Shown here: one piece after another, positions 8,594-18,186 of the stretch
Position numbering within the stretch: position 1 is the stretch's first letter
Layout of the letters: each line of letters begins with the position of its first letter
Source: Paenibacillus_G sp049942825
Lineage (GTDB): Bacteria > Bacillota > Bacilli > Paenibacillales > NBRC-103111
Length of the DNA: 64,000 nucleotides
Direction: 5' to 3'
Assembly: GCF_049942825.1 (NCBI RefSeq)
Contig: NZ_CP187970.1
Coordinates: forward strand, 2,170,001 to 2,234,000
Notes under the pieces: model-generated
Seen by the model: the letters and a program-made list of their open reading frames with translations, nothing else
What the model was told of the DNA's origin: nothing
Database searches by the model: none
Program-made: the position numbers and the translations under genes

Positions 8594-11026
8594 ATGACTA
8601 AGAGAAGAGCAAAATGGAAGAAAAGTGTCCTTGTGGGTCTGTGCACGGTTCTGCTTCCGGCGATGCTCGCGCCCTTGAACGTGCAGCCTGCTGCAGGAGC
8701 TGCCCCCGTTCTGAATCTGACCCCCGCCGCAGACAGCTATGTCAGCTCCCATGCGGCGGAGGTGAATTATGGGAAAGCCACTTCGATGGTGACCAAGCAG
8801 TCTGCTGGGAATGACCGGAGCGCTTATCTCCAATTCGACTTAAGCGGCATTCAGGGGACGATCATCTCGGCGAAGCTGAGGCTGTACACCACGAGCAAGA
8901 CGGCTCATACGAGCCGTTCCATCTATGCCGTATCCATCGACAGCTGGACGGAAACCGGGCTTACGTATACCAACCGGCCGCCCGTCGGCAGTCAGGTCGG
9001 CGCCGGGGAAATCACCTCCTTGGGCTTGGCGGAGTTTGATGTGACCTCATATATTAAGGGCGAATACACCGGCGACAAGACGGCGAGCCTGTATATCAAG
9101 GACCCGGCTGCGAATAGCGAAGCGGGGGTCGAGTTCTATACGAAGGAGAATGGAACGAAGGTCCCGGTGCTTATCGTTACAACAGACACGGCAAGCACGG
9201 CACCGGCACCTTTCGTACATCCGGGCGGAATGTTCAAGCAGTCGGATCTCGATCGGATGAAATACATGGTGCAGGCCGGCGTCGAACCGTATATGACCTC
9301 CTTCAATGACCTGAAATCCGATGCGAAATCCAGTTATTCCTATACCATCAAAGGAGATCCAAGCTGGACGTCCGTACACAGGGAAGGCGCCCACCGGTCG
9401 GAATTCGAATCCGATGTCACGGCCGCCTACTTGAACGCCTTGATGTGGGCGATTACCGGAGATACGCGCCATGCCGACAAGGCGGTTCAGATCTTCAATA
9501 CCTGGAGCAATCTGACAGAGGTAACCGGCGGCGGTACGGAGGCCCTGAATGCCGGCCTGTATGCCTGGAAGCTGGTCGAGGCGGCGGAGATCATCAAGAG
9601 CACCTACAGCGGGTGGGCGGCTGCGGATCTTCAGAAGTTCAAGGACATGCTCGTCTATCCCGGGTATTCCACTGCAGGCGTCCCTGCTGCGGTAACACAG
9701 AACAACGGAACCTTCTACTGGAGAATATACAACGGCGATCCGGGCCGCCACGGGAACCAGGATCTCATCGCTTGGAGAGCGATGATTACGATGGGTGTCT
9801 TCCTTGACAATCGGACCATGTATGACAGGGCTCTGCGTTATTTCAAAGGACTGCCCCACAGACCGGACGATATCCCCTACGCCTCCGGACCTTCAAGCTC
9901 GGGAACCCAGCTGGCGACGAATACGTACTTCGATACGTTCCAGCCAAACCGCCAGAGCACGACGCCAGACTGGGGCTATAACGGCGTCCTCCAGCATTAT
10001 ATCTGGGAGAACGGACAGAATCAGGAGAGCTCGCGTGACCAGCAGCATGCCTTCTTCGGAGTGGGAACGGCAGCGGGCATAGCCGAGGTGGCATGGAATC
10101 AGGGCGACGACGTGTGGAATGCATGGGATAACCGGCTGCTGAAGGGCTTCGAATTTATGGCGCGCTACAATACGTCCTATATTGCCTCCTTCCCGGATCA
10201 GACGACACCTTGGGAGCCCGATAACTTCATTCAGCGGACGGACCGGACCGGAAGATGGTTCTCCAAACAGATCAATCCGCATTTCGAGAGTGATTTTGTC
10301 AAAGTGAGCCGGGGCGACTTCCCGGGCAAACGGCCGGTCTACGAGCAGGCGTTGGCCCATTTCCAGGTGAGGATGGGACAGGGCAGCTCCGCCCCTTGGA
10401 CGGAGAGATCACGAGATGTGGCGATCAGTAAGTCCGGCTATGAGCAAACCGGCTGGAGCCTGGATCATCCCGGTTGGGGAGCGCTCACGTTCCGCAGGCC
10501 GGTCCTGGCGGCAGGCGATCCGGTCAAGGGCTTCACGAACGGGGTTCCGACCTTCGGAATTCATGTTCTGCCCGGAACCGTCGAAGCCGAGCACTATGAT
10601 CATTTCCCTGCGAGCGGCGAAGGACGGACGTATCACGATCTCTCTGCCGGCAATTCAGGGGGGCAGTACCGCGGGGACAGCGTCGATATTCAGCCCGTCT
10701 CCACCGGCGGTTATGCGCTGACCGATCTGGACGCCGGCGAATGGTTCACCTATACGGTGAACGTTCCGACCGCAGGCAAGTACAAGGTCAGTGTCGATTA
10801 CGCTTCCCCAAGCGGCGGTGGAGCAGTCAAGTTTGCCTTTAACGGCACCGATGCCGGAACGGAGACCCCGCTCCCCGCAACGGGCAGTCTAACCGCCTGG
10901 TCGACGTACACGCCGGTCCGTTCGGTGACGTTAACCGCAGGGGTGCAGACGATACGGGTATTCATCGGCGGCACTTCGGATCGGTTCCAGCTGAACCGGA
11001 TCAAAGTAGAAGCGGTGAACGAATAG
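8594..11026 (+). CDS. Secreted alginate-lyase-fold polysaccharide lyase with DNRLRE and CBM6-like domains
   Basis: Predicted 810-residue secreted enzyme. ATG 8594 is chosen because AGGAGGT (8582-8588) precedes it and a signal peptide follows (basic TKRRAKWKK, hydrophobic core, cut near AGAA at about residue 34). Domains in order: a DNRLRE/CBM96-type sandwich (about 38-200, with SAYLQFDLSGI and SWTETGLTYTNRPP); an alginate-lyase-like alpha/alpha toroid (about 210-600), with the family signatures GRHGNQDLIAWRAM and SSRDQQHAFFGVGTAAGIAE; and a C-terminal CBM6/35-like module (about 662-810, starting TVEAEHYDHF). Such enzymes cleave uronate chains by beta-elimination, so it likely makes the extracellular first cut that the nearby transporters and GH88/GH105 enzymes exploit. 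A terminator follows, so it is monocistronic. Substrate (glucuronan, alginate or other) is not determined. Confidence 0.75.
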   Translation: MTKRRAKWKKSVLVGLCTVLLPAMLAPLNVQPAAGAAPVLNLTPAADSYVSSHAAEVNYGKATSMVTKQSAGNDRSAYLQFDLSGIQGTIISAKLRLYTTSKTAHTSRSIYAVSIDSWTETGLTYTNRPPVGSQVGAGEITSLGLAEFDVTSYIKGEYTGDKTASLYIKDPAANSEAGVEFYTKENGTKVPVLIVTTDTASTAPAPFVHPGGMFKQSDLDRMKYMVQAGVEPYMTSFNDLKSDAKSSYSYTIKGDPSWTSVHREGAHRSEFESDVTAAYLNALMWAITGDTRHADKAVQIFNTWSNLTEVTGGGTEALNAGLYAWKLVEAAEIIKSTYSGWAAADLQKFKDMLVYPGYSTAGVPAAVTQNNGTFYWRIYNGDPGRHGNQDLIAWRAMITMGVFLDNRTMYDRALRYFKGLPHRPDDIPYASGPSSSGTQLATNTYFDTFQPNRQSTTPDWGYNGVLQHYIWENGQNQESSRDQQHAFFGVGTAAGIAEVAWNQGDDVWNAWDNRLLKGFEFMARYNTSYIASFPDQTTPWEPDNFIQRTDRTGRWFSKQINPHFESDFVKVSRGDFPGKRPVYEQALAHFQVRMGQGSSAPWTERSRDVAISKSGYEQTGWSLDHPGWGALTFRRPVLAAGDPVKGFTNGVPTFGIHVLPGTVEAEHYDHFPASGEGRTYHDLSAGNSGGQYRGDSVDIQPVSTGGYALTDLDAGEWFTYTVNVPTAGKYKVSVDYASPSGGGAVKFAFNGTDAGTETPLPATGSLTAWSTYTPVRSVTLTAGVQTIRVFIGGTSDRFQLNRIKVEAVNE

Positions 11027-11046
11027 GTAAAAAGGCTGGATGCTTA

Positions 11047-11094
11047 AAACCCCTTTATTCCATTGAGATCACCAACGGAATAAAGGGGTTTTTG
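11047..11094 (+). terminator. Terminator after secreted lyase
   Basis: The long arms AAACCCCTTTATTCC (11047-11061) and GGAATAAAGGGGTTT (11078-11092) pair perfectly and end in a T-run. The near symmetry could let it act on both strands. Confidence 0.85.
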
Positions 11095-11422
11095 CTAGTG
11101 GAGTCAATCAATCCCGTGATCACGCACAAATGTGGATGCCGATCCTTCGTTGGATGGGTATGGGATGGAAGAGCGGAGCGATCGCCTTAGAGGTCGTGTC
11201 CATACCTATGGATAATCTATTTATCCGGACACGGCTTCAGCAGCGGCTGGAACCCAATATCCATTCCGTCCGAAGCACCTAAGGCATGGGATTCCATGGT
11301 GTTTAGCGTTTTGATAATTGAAGGTTCTTAAATACCCGCATATCGCGCTTAAAAAAACGCATTTGAACAAAGAAGGCCCTATGGTAGTCTTAGTTCATAG
11401 ACGAAGGGGAGGTTCTTACCAC
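11095..11422. other. Intergenic region with nested hairpin before the sugar ABC operon
   Basis: No gene is supported in these 328 bases. A nested inverted repeat is visible: CGTGTCC (11195-11201) pairs with GGACACG (11227-11233) around an inner GGATAA/TTATCC hairpin (11210-11226). A weak promoter candidate TTGAAC (11363-11368), 16 bases, TAGTCT (11385-11390) lies before the ribosome site AGGGGAGG of the next gene. Confidence 0.4.
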
Positions 11423-12745
11423 ATGAGCAAACGATCGTTCCTGAAGGTATTGGCGGGCACTGCAGCCCTGAGCCTGGTGATTACCGCATGCGGGGGCAGC
11501 GAGGAGAAGAGTGGAGGGGCAGGGTCATCGGCCGATCCGGAGAAGAAAGAGGTGTCGTTCACGCTCGCCTATGCGACGGGAGATCCGGCGACCAAGCAGG
11601 CGATGGCGGATGCCGTGGACGCTTTTATGAAAGCGAACCCATCGATCAAGATCAAAAACATCAGTGAGGGCGGGTCGGCTGCATACCTCGACTGGCTGAA
11701 GACAAAAGATGCCGTAGGCGAGTTCCCGGATCTGGTGGAGATGAGAGATACGCAGCTCTTCGCAGACGCGGGCAAAATCGCGGAGCTCCCGTCGGACCTG
11801 CACGGTTTATTCGAGAGCATCCCGCAGGTCAATAACAATTCTTATGTCGCTCCGATCGTTCTGCCCGGGCCGCAGGGGATGATCTACAACAAGAAGATGT
11901 ATGAGGACGCCGGCATTACGGAAGAGCCCAAGACCTATGCGGATTTCATCGCCGCCCAGGAGAAGCTGAAGGCCAAGGGCGTCTCGCCGATTGTGGTCGG
12001 CGGCAAGGATATTTTTCACTGGGGCTTTTGGATCAACAAATTCCTGATCGACGAAGTATACATCAAGAATCCGGATTGGAACAGCCAGCGTACGGCGGGC
12101 AAAGTGAGCTTCACGGACGAAGGGCCGATGAAGGCCATGCAAAAATTCTCGGATCTGTTCAGCAAAGGCTACGTGGACAAAGGCTATCTGAGCACGGCGG
12201 ATAACCAGACGGCATCGATGCTCGTAACCGGCAAAGCGTCTGCGCTTTACTCGGGCCCTTGGATGTTCGCACAGATCAAGCAGGCGGACCCGAACTTCGA
12301 CTTCGGCTGGTATCCGGTGCCGGATGAGCAGGGCGGCGTCAATGTAGTCGGTCTTCCGCAGCCGTCGGGCTGGGCGCTGTCCGCAAGTGCCGCGAAGGAT
12401 GCGGACAAGACGGCAGCGATGAAAGAATATATCCGATTCTTCTTCAGCAAAGAACAGTACGCCAAGTTCCTGCAGGCGATCAACGGCATACCGGCCACCA
12501 AAGAGAAAGTGACGTACGAATCGATGCCTCAGATGAAGGAAGTCATCGACATGATGGCGGACCCGAAGGTGAAGAAGTCGCTTCAGATGAACAACTTCTG
12601 GGGGGAGAATCTGATCCCGCCGCAATTCCGCAACTGGTTCTACAAGATGGCCCAGGAATGGCTGACCAAGGGCGACTTCGGCACTGAATATATGAAGAAA
12701 GCCGATGTGGAGTGGGATACCGAAGTCAAGGCGATGCAGAAGTAA
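11423..12745 (+). CDS. Sugar ABC transporter substrate-binding lipoprotein (CUT1)
   Basis: A 440-residue lipoprotein anchored outside the membrane. ATG 11423 follows AGGGGAGG by 10 bases and opens a lipoprotein signal peptide with lipobox LVITAC (Cys 23), then a Ser/Gly linker. The mature part has the bacterial extracellular solute-binding family 1 pattern, with GPQGMIYNKKMYEDAGI and a C-terminal helix-rich lobe. It heads an operon with the two MalF/MalG-type permeases that follow (98 and 1 base gaps), and the truncated GH43 gene comes after, hinting at xylo- or arabino-oligosaccharides as ligand (inference from context). No ATPase is encoded here, so a shared MsmX-like ATPase is likely. Confidence 0.85.
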   Translation: MSKRSFLKVLAGTAALSLVITACGGSEEKSGGAGSSADPEKKEVSFTLAYATGDPATKQAMADAVDAFMKANPSIKIKNISEGGSAAYLDWLKTKDAVGEFPDLVEMRDTQLFADAGKIAELPSDLHGLFESIPQVNNNSYVAPIVLPGPQGMIYNKKMYEDAGITEEPKTYADFIAAQEKLKAKGVSPIVVGGKDIFHWGFWINKFLIDEVYIKNPDWNSQRTAGKVSFTDEGPMKAMQKFSDLFSKGYVDKGYLSTADNQTASMLVTGKASALYSGPWMFAQIKQADPNFDFGWYPVPDEQGGVNVVGLPQPSGWALSASAAKDADKTAAMKEYIRFFFSKEQYAKFLQAINGIPATKEKVTYESMPQMKEVIDMMADPKVKKSLQMNNFWGENLIPPQFRNWFYKMAQEWLTKGDFGTEYMKKADVEWDTEVKAMQK

Positions 12746-12843
12746 GCAAGTGAGGTTGTATAGAAAGAAAGAGAGGGAGCCTCTGCTGAACGGACGGCGG
12801 AGGCTTTCGTTTCTACCAGCAAGCCGGATAGGAGTGAGCGCGC

Positions 12844-13776
12844 ATGGCAATGAATCTGGCGAGCCCCGGGAGGGCCGCAGAGACCATGACTGTAAAGAGA
12901 AAGAGACCCTGGATTTCGTTTTCCGTCTTATTTATTCTGCCTTCTTTTCTGCTGTATACCTTGTTCGTGATCGTACCGACGTTCAGCAGCATCTACCTCA
13001 GCTTCACCTCATGGGACGGGGTCAGTACGGATATCCGGTATATCGGATTCGATAACTTCGTGGAGATGTGGCACAGCGAGCGGGTGCACAATGCGCTGAA
13101 GAACACCCTTATTCTCTCGGCCGTGCTCGTGGTGCTGGAGAATGTCACAGCCATCGCGCTGGCCATTGTGGTAGACCAAGTCCGCTGGTTCCGGAACCTG
13201 TTCCGCAGTGTGTTCTACTTCCCGGTCCTGCTCAGCGGCATCGTCATGGGCTTCGTGTGGACGATCATCCTCAACTACAACTTCGGGGTGGTCACACAGC
13301 TGCTCGATGGAATGGGGCTTGGTGGCTTGAAGATCGACTGGCTCGGCAACCCCGATTATGCGCTGCTTGCCATCATCATGACAACGGTCTGGAAATCGTC
13401 CGGTTATTATATGATCATCTACCTCGCAGGCCTGCAGGGCATTCCGGCGGAATTAACGGAAGCGGCGTCGATCGACGGGGCGAACCGGTGGCAGCAGTTC
13501 CGGCATATTACCTTCCCGCTGCTCGCCGGAGCCATGACCGTATGCGTGATGCTGTCGATGATCGCGTCGCTCAAGATTTTCGACCAGATCGCGGTCATGA
13601 CGGACGGCGGACCTGGCTTCGCCACCGAGACCCTGACCTACATCGTATACAAGGTCGGCTTCGGCGAGCTTCGCCAAGGCTACGGAACCGCGCTGTCCCT
13701 AGTCCTATTCCTGCTGATCCTGATCGTATCGCTGATCCAGATTCGTATACTGCGCAAGAGAGAGGTGCAGATGTAG
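12844..13776 (+). CDS. Sugar ABC transporter permease, MalF type
   Basis: A 310-residue inner-membrane permease with six predicted helices; a basic leader (VKRKRPW) precedes the first. The cytoplasmic EAA loop that docks the ATPase is present (EAASIDGANRWQQFRHITFP). ATG 12844 follows a GGAG site. It sits between the binding protein and the second permease, with only one base to the latter, so the two are translationally close and form the channel heterodimer. Confidence 0.88.
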   Translation: MAMNLASPGRAAETMTVKRKRPWISFSVLFILPSFLLYTLFVIVPTFSSIYLSFTSWDGVSTDIRYIGFDNFVEMWHSERVHNALKNTLILSAVLVVLENVTAIALAIVVDQVRWFRNLFRSVFYFPVLLSGIVMGFVWTIILNYNFGVVTQLLDGMGLGGLKIDWLGNPDYALLAIIMTTVWKSSGYYMIIYLAGLQGIPAELTEAASIDGANRWQQFRHITFPLLAGAMTVCVMLSMIASLKIFDQIAVMTDGGPGFATETLTYIVYKVGFGELRQGYGTALSLVLFLLILIVSLIQIRILRKREVQM

Positions 13777-13777
13777 C

Positions 13778-14608
13778 ATGAAAACACAGAACAAAATCTT
13801 CGACATCCTGCTCTTTGCGGCTGCCCTTCTGCTCGCGGTGATCTTCTTCTTCCCGATTTACTTCAGCTTGATCTCGGCTTTCAAGAGCAACGGTGAGATT
13901 CTGCGCAGCGCCGTCGCTTTCCCCCAGACCTTCTATGTGGAGAGCTTCAAGTACCTTTGGACGAAGACGGACTTCCCGGAGGCCATGGTCAACAGCGTCA
14001 TCCTCACGGTAACCTCCATCGTACTCATGATCGCCGTGATCCCGATGGCCGCTTACGCCATTGAGCGGACGAACAAGAAGTGGACGAACGCGGCGTACAT
14101 GTACTTCCTCGCCGGCATGATGATCCCGTTCCAGGTCTACATGATTCCGCTGTTCAAGGAAATGAAGCTGCTCGGTCTGTACGGCTCTCTGAGCGCCCCG
14201 ATCCTGATCTACCTGTCGGGCTCGGTCGGCTTCGGCGTCCTGCTCTACACGAGCTTCATCAAGGGCATCCCGAGGGAGATCGAGGAGGCGGCGTCGATCG
14301 ACGGCTGTTCGAGCTACGGGATTTTCTGGCGGATCGTGTTCCCGCTGCTCGGTCCGTGCACGGCAAGCATGGTCGTATTGAACGGCCTTGGCATCTGGAA
14401 CGACTTCCTGATGCCGATGCTCGTGCTTCCATCCGGGGAGCCGAAGACGATGATCGTCGAGATTTTCAAATTCGTCGGCGAGCTGGCTTCGCAGTGGGAC
14501 ATGGTATTCGCCGGTACGGCGATCTCGATCATCCCCGTCTTGATCGCCTTCGTCGCGCTTCAGAAGTATTTCGTCAAAGGCGTTGCCGCCGGTGCCACCA
14601 AGGGGTAG
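13778..14608 (+). CDS. Sugar ABC transporter permease, MalG type
   Basis: A 276-residue permease with six helices and a MalG-like EAA loop (EEAASIDGCSSYGIFWRIVF), ending with the usual FVKGVAAGATKG tail. It starts one base after the upstream permease stop. A terminator 66 bases downstream closes the three-gene transporter operon, so the following GH43 fragment is probably outside it or read through. Confidence 0.88.
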   Translation: MKTQNKIFDILLFAAALLLAVIFFFPIYFSLISAFKSNGEILRSAVAFPQTFYVESFKYLWTKTDFPEAMVNSVILTVTSIVLMIAVIPMAAYAIERTNKKWTNAAYMYFLAGMMIPFQVYMIPLFKEMKLLGLYGSLSAPILIYLSGSVGFGVLLYTSFIKGIPREIEEAASIDGCSSYGIFWRIVFPLLGPCTASMVVLNGLGIWNDFLMPMLVLPSGEPKTMIVEIFKFVGELASQWDMVFAGTAISIIPVLIAFVALQKYFVKGVAAGATKG

Positions 14609-14673
14609 CGGTTCATCCATCCAACGGAAACGGCAAAAAGGCAGGTTTACTGCCCAAAGTCATCCAGGGAAAC

Positions 14674-14704
14674 GCATCAGTGAAACTCAAGCTGATGCTT
14701 TTTT
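14674..14704 (+). terminator. Terminator closing the CUT1 operon
   Basis: GCATCAG (14674-14680) and CTGATGC (14692-14698) form a 7-bp stem with an 11-base loop, followed by six T. Confidence 0.75.
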
Positions 14705-14749
14705 CATGCAGGCCAACGTATGGCGTTCCAGAAAGGGGATCTCTTCTTC

Positions 14750-15595
14750 ATGAACATCACCAATCCGATTCTTCTCGGCTTCCAGCCGGACGCTTCCATC
14801 CTCCGGGTGGGGGACGATTATTACATCGCCACCTCGACATTCGAGTGGTTCCCGGGTGTCGTCATTCATCACTCCAGGGACCTGGTCCATTGGCGGCCGC
14901 TGACCAGACCCCTGGACCGGCTGAGTCAGCTTGATCTGCTCGGGGCTCCCAGCTCCGGCGGTATCTGGGCTCCGGCGCTCAGCTATGACAACGGCACTTT
15001 CTACTTGTGTGTTACGGATGTCAAAGCCCGCCGAGGCGTCTACAAAGACCTGCATAACTATCTGGTGACCGCTCCATCGATCACGAGTCCATGGTCGGAC
15101 CCTATCTACCTGAACTCCAGCGGGTTCGACCATTTTTTGTTCCACGATACGGACGGGCGCAAGTGGCTGTTCAATATGCAGTGGGACTTCCGCAAGGAGA
15201 AGAGCCGGTTCGCAGGCATCCTCATGCAGGAATACAGCGAGGCCGAGCGCAGGCTGGTCGGACCCATTCTGACCACGGCAGGGCACCCGGATCACCCACT
15301 GCAAAAAGCGGGCCACGGATATCTGGTCGAAACGCAGCACGGTGAGTGGTACATGGTGCATATCTGCAGCCGGCAGCTCCCGGACGGCAGCGGCCTGAGC
15401 CCGCTCGGAAGGGAAACCGCGATCCAGAAGGTCGTCTGGACCGAGGACGGGTGGCTGCGGCTTGCCTCAGGGGGAAGGCTGCCCGAGCTCGAGGTGCCTG
15501 CGCCTGATCTGCCACCGCATCCTTTTGCGGCCATTGAAGTAACGGGCAGGATAGCGTGGAGGCAGCACCGAAATAGTGAGGAAAAACTTAGGTAA
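14750..15595 (+). pseudogene. GH43 beta-xylosidase/arabinosidase, internally deleted and 3'-truncated
   Basis: The 281-residue frame begins like a GH43 beta-xylosidase (NPILLGFQPDASILRVGDD with the general-base Asp; IWAPALSYDNGTFYL; GFDHFLFHDTDGRKW with the pKa-tuning Asp). ATG 14750 follows AAAGGGGA. Family members then have a segment containing the general-acid Glu in an EGPH-type motif. Here the frame passes from RRLVGP straight to ILTTAGHPDHPLQKAGHG at about residue 172, so roughly 45-60 residues including that Glu are missing in frame. After residue about 275 the C-terminal beta-sandwich, about half of a normal protein, is gone. It is very likely inactive as a hydrolase. Confidence 0.75.
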
Positions 15596-15654
15596 GTGGG
15601 CACAAAAACATGGTAAGAGTTCAGTATCCTTGTTGGAAGTCTATCTATTAAAGA

Positions 15655-15681
15655 AACCACTTCAATCTTGAGTGGTTTTTT
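15655..15681 (+). terminator. Terminator after GH43 remnant
   Basis: AACCACT (15655-15661) pairs with AGTGGTT (15671-15677), followed by a T-run to 15681. Confidence 0.75.
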
Positions 15682-15870
15682 CATATCTTGATGAATATTT
15701 TGTGATAACTCAGATAGTATAAAGAAGCTAACGGATGAAGGGAACCTGTTGGGGCACTCTTCAGCTTGCTTCGTTCCGCGTCTTCAGTATTTCCATAAAT
15801 TTCAATATAACCAACCAGCCCGCTTTTTGATCTAATCTATGTATTGAGGTTTATAAGGAGGACGAATAAT

Positions 15871-16404
15871 GTGCAGATGGAACAAGATGTGAGGCTAGCT
15901 CAGCAAGGGGACCGTGAAGCTTTTGCCCGTCTCATAAAAAAAATGGAACTGAATCTATACGGTGTAGCCAGATCAATCGTCAAAAGAGATGAGGATTGCG
16001 CCGACGCCATTCAAGAAGCGATCTTGAAAGCGTACATTGGCCTTCATGCTTTGAAAGAGCCGGCTTATTTTAAAACATGGATGTTCCGTATTCTCATTAA
16101 CGAATGCAAAAAAATTTTGAAGAGACAGAAGACTAACATGTTGGTTGGTGAATTTCCAACTGCATCATCCTCCGTCTCCGAATATGGAGCAGTAGATCTA
16201 AGGGAGGCCGTTGACAGGCTTGATGAAACGTTGCGGACCGTCATTGTCTTGTATTACTTCGAGGATATGTCTTTAAAACAGATTTCCGAAATTCTGGAAA
16301 CTTCGGAAGGGGCCGTGAAAACCCGGCTGCACCGCGCTCGGCAAACGTTGGCCAGATGGCTTGAAAACTCCACTGAAAGGAAGAATTGCTATGAACCGTG
16401 TTAA
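15871..16404 (+). CDS. ECF-type RNA polymerase sigma factor
   Basis: A 177-residue sigma-70-family extracytoplasmic-function factor. Region 2 is seen at about 20-75 (YGVARSIVKRDEDCADAIQE and AYFKTWMFRILINECKKILK) and region 4 at about 115-165 (RTVIVLYYFEDMSLKQISEI, then EGAVKTRLHRARQTL, the -35 recognition helix). GTG 15871 is chosen because AAGGAGG (15855-15861) is 9 bases before it; the in-frame TTG at 15844 has no such site. The next gene overlaps by 14 bases and is a membrane DUF4179 protein, the usual arrangement for a sigma factor and its anti-sigma partner. The base composition is more AT-rich than that of the carbohydrate genes. Confidence 0.9.
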   Translation: MQMEQDVRLAQQGDREAFARLIKKMELNLYGVARSIVKRDEDCADAIQEAILKAYIGLHALKEPAYFKTWMFRILINECKKILKRQKTNMLVGEFPTASSSVSEYGAVDLREAVDRLDETLRTVIVLYYFEDMSLKQISEILETSEGAVKTRLHRARQTLARWLENSTERKNCYEPC

Positions 16405-17734
16405 TTTAGAAAAGGAACTAAAACAAATGATCGATCATTATCCTACTGAACTTCCTGACATGGTTAGAGCTCGTATCGACAATACTTTAGCTTCATTACC
16501 CACAATACCTTCCAAGCGTACAAAAGGCTTGGCTCGAAAAATGACATTAGCATCTGCCGCCGCGGCAATCATGGGTGTTTGTTTAATTGGATCAGGTTTT
16601 GTCTCTCCGGTCATGGCCCAAACACTAAACCAAATTCCGTTGTTCGAATCCGTATTTAAAGTCGCAGGTGACTTGGGGCTGCAAACTGCAGTGGAGAAAA
16701 AACTGATTACGCCCATCAATCAGAGCGTTACGCTTAACGGGGTTACCCTTAGAATTTCGGAAGTTTTTTATGATGGTTCACGTCTAACGATAGGGCTAGT
16801 TCAGCATTCACCCAATGGAATTAAAGAGATTTTAGAAGTGGAACCGCTCATTAATGAGAAGAGCTGGAATTTCACAGCAAGCGGTACCGATATAGAGAAT
16901 TCAACTGATGAGAAAACGGCTGCCAGCCTTGTTCAATTTATGCCTGTTATGCCAGAGAAACTTCCAGACTCATTTGATCTAACGCTTCTTGTATTCCTCA
17001 AGGGCATGGAACACGAGAGATTTGTGTTCGAATTCCCCGTGAAGAAGACATCCTCCGAAAACCGCATTATCACTCCCATGATGAGCAAAACTCACGGGGA
17101 TATGAAAATCACTGTACAAAAAATACGCCTTGCTCCAAGCACAACGCACTTGGTAATGGATTCGGTCATTCCTGCCGGGAAGGAGTCGGAAGCTCCACGG
17201 TATGCTATGTTTGACGACAAGGGAACGATGCTGCAACCCCTTGCTGAAAATGGAAACGGAGAGAAAATGAATAACCGTATGAATTTGATTTCCGAAACCG
17301 AGTTTATCCCTTTCAGAACTATTCCTTCATCCATAACCATAAAACCTTATGTGGATGAGCCGAATTTTAAAGTAATTGCCACTACAGCGGTGCTGAATGA
17401 TTTGCCGTCAGTGGAACATCCTATTGTGCTCCAACAAGGAGAAGCTGGCAGCTTGGAGATTACACAAGTGGAGAAACTTATGGACAAGACTGTAGTACAC
17501 TTTAGAACGGTTGGAGATAATCCATACAGGCAAGCCGTCCTTTCGATCATGGACGAGGAAGGTAACACAAGAATCCCCTCTAATACATTCCGGGTCGAAG
17601 ATCCAGAGAAATACGAATTTATTGCGGAGTTTCCTGCAATGAAGCCTGATCGGCAAATCACTTTCGTTACTAATGAATATCCGAAAACTAATTACATTAA
17701 GGAACTGGAAATTATGATACCTATTAGCAAGTAG
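16391..17734 (+). CDS. DUF4179 membrane protein, likely anti-sigma factor
   Basis: A 447-residue protein with a short cytoplasmic N-terminus (about 1-50), one membrane segment (about 53-76, MTLASAAAAIMGVCLIGSGF) and a large extracellular beta-rich DUF4179 domain. This architecture, together with the 14-base overlap with the ECF sigma gene, is that of membrane anti-sigma factors that hold the sigma until an envelope signal arrives. ATG 16391 has a GAAAGGAAG ribosome site inside the sigma gene end. The signal sensed is unknown. A strong terminator ends this two-gene unit. Confidence 0.8.
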   Translation: MNRVNLEKELKQMIDHYPTELPDMVRARIDNTLASLPTIPSKRTKGLARKMTLASAAAAIMGVCLIGSGFVSPVMAQTLNQIPLFESVFKVAGDLGLQTAVEKKLITPINQSVTLNGVTLRISEVFYDGSRLTIGLVQHSPNGIKEILEVEPLINEKSWNFTASGTDIENSTDEKTAASLVQFMPVMPEKLPDSFDLTLLVFLKGMEHERFVFEFPVKKTSSENRIITPMMSKTHGDMKITVQKIRLAPSTTHLVMDSVIPAGKESEAPRYAMFDDKGTMLQPLAENGNGEKMNNRMNLISETEFIPFRTIPSSITIKPYVDEPNFKVIATTAVLNDLPSVEHPIVLQQGEAGSLEITQVEKLMDKTVVHFRTVGDNPYRQAVLSIMDEEGNTRIPSNTFRVEDPEKYEFIAEFPAMKPDRQITFVTNEYPKTNYIKELEIMIPISK

Positions 17735-17744
17735 GTTCCTAAGC

Positions 17745-17782
17745 GAAGCATCGGCTTGAACGATGCTTCTTTAATTTTTTTT
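17745..17782 (+). terminator. Terminator after sigma/anti-sigma unit
   Basis: Perfect 9-bp arms GAAGCATCG (17745-17753) and CGATGCTTC (17761-17769) are followed by a T-rich run to 17782. Confidence 0.85.
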
Positions 17783-17891
17783 AACCGTTGTTGCGTCATG
17801 TGAAAATAAACCTTGAAAAGCCACAACGCGAAGTGTACGAATTTCGCGTTTGACGATAGTTCATCTTCCAGCTGCCTTATATCCCAAGGAT

Positions 17892-18068
17892 TTAAGGGGC
17901 TCCCATACGATGAAATAATAAGTAGTTAACTCCGACCGCAAAAATGATAGCTGCGATTGATACGGCGAATAACAAAAGCGAATAAACTGTACGGAATTTA
18001 TAAAAGTAAATAATTGAAATAACTACTAATATGATGAATATTCCTAGTCCTAAAAAGTAAAAAATCAC
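17892..18068 (-). CDS. Small 58-residue membrane protein
   Basis: This frame is too short for ordinary ORF cut-offs. GTG at 18066-18068 (complement) is preceded about 9 bases upstream by an AGGTGAT ribosome site. The product is almost entirely two hydrophobic helices (IFYFLGLGIFIILVVISII and LLFAVSIAAIIFAVGVNYLL) joined by a short basic turn (YKFRT), ending HRMGAP. I recognise no family. The compositional pattern, the good ribosome site and the clean frame favour a real small membrane protein; it sits alone between a terminator and the broken integrase. Confidence 0.55.
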   Translation of the reverse strand: MIFYFLGLGIFIILVVISIIYFYKFRTVYSLLLFAVSIAAIIFAVGVNYLLFHRMGAP

Positions 18069-18186
18069 TTTCTCATCACCTCGCTTAAATTATATTTTCG
18101 ACCACATACCAAATATTGGGGAGTACTATTTTTAGCTAGTACCTTAATGTTTTTGAAGTACTGTGCAAGTTCAGTGCAAGCAGATT

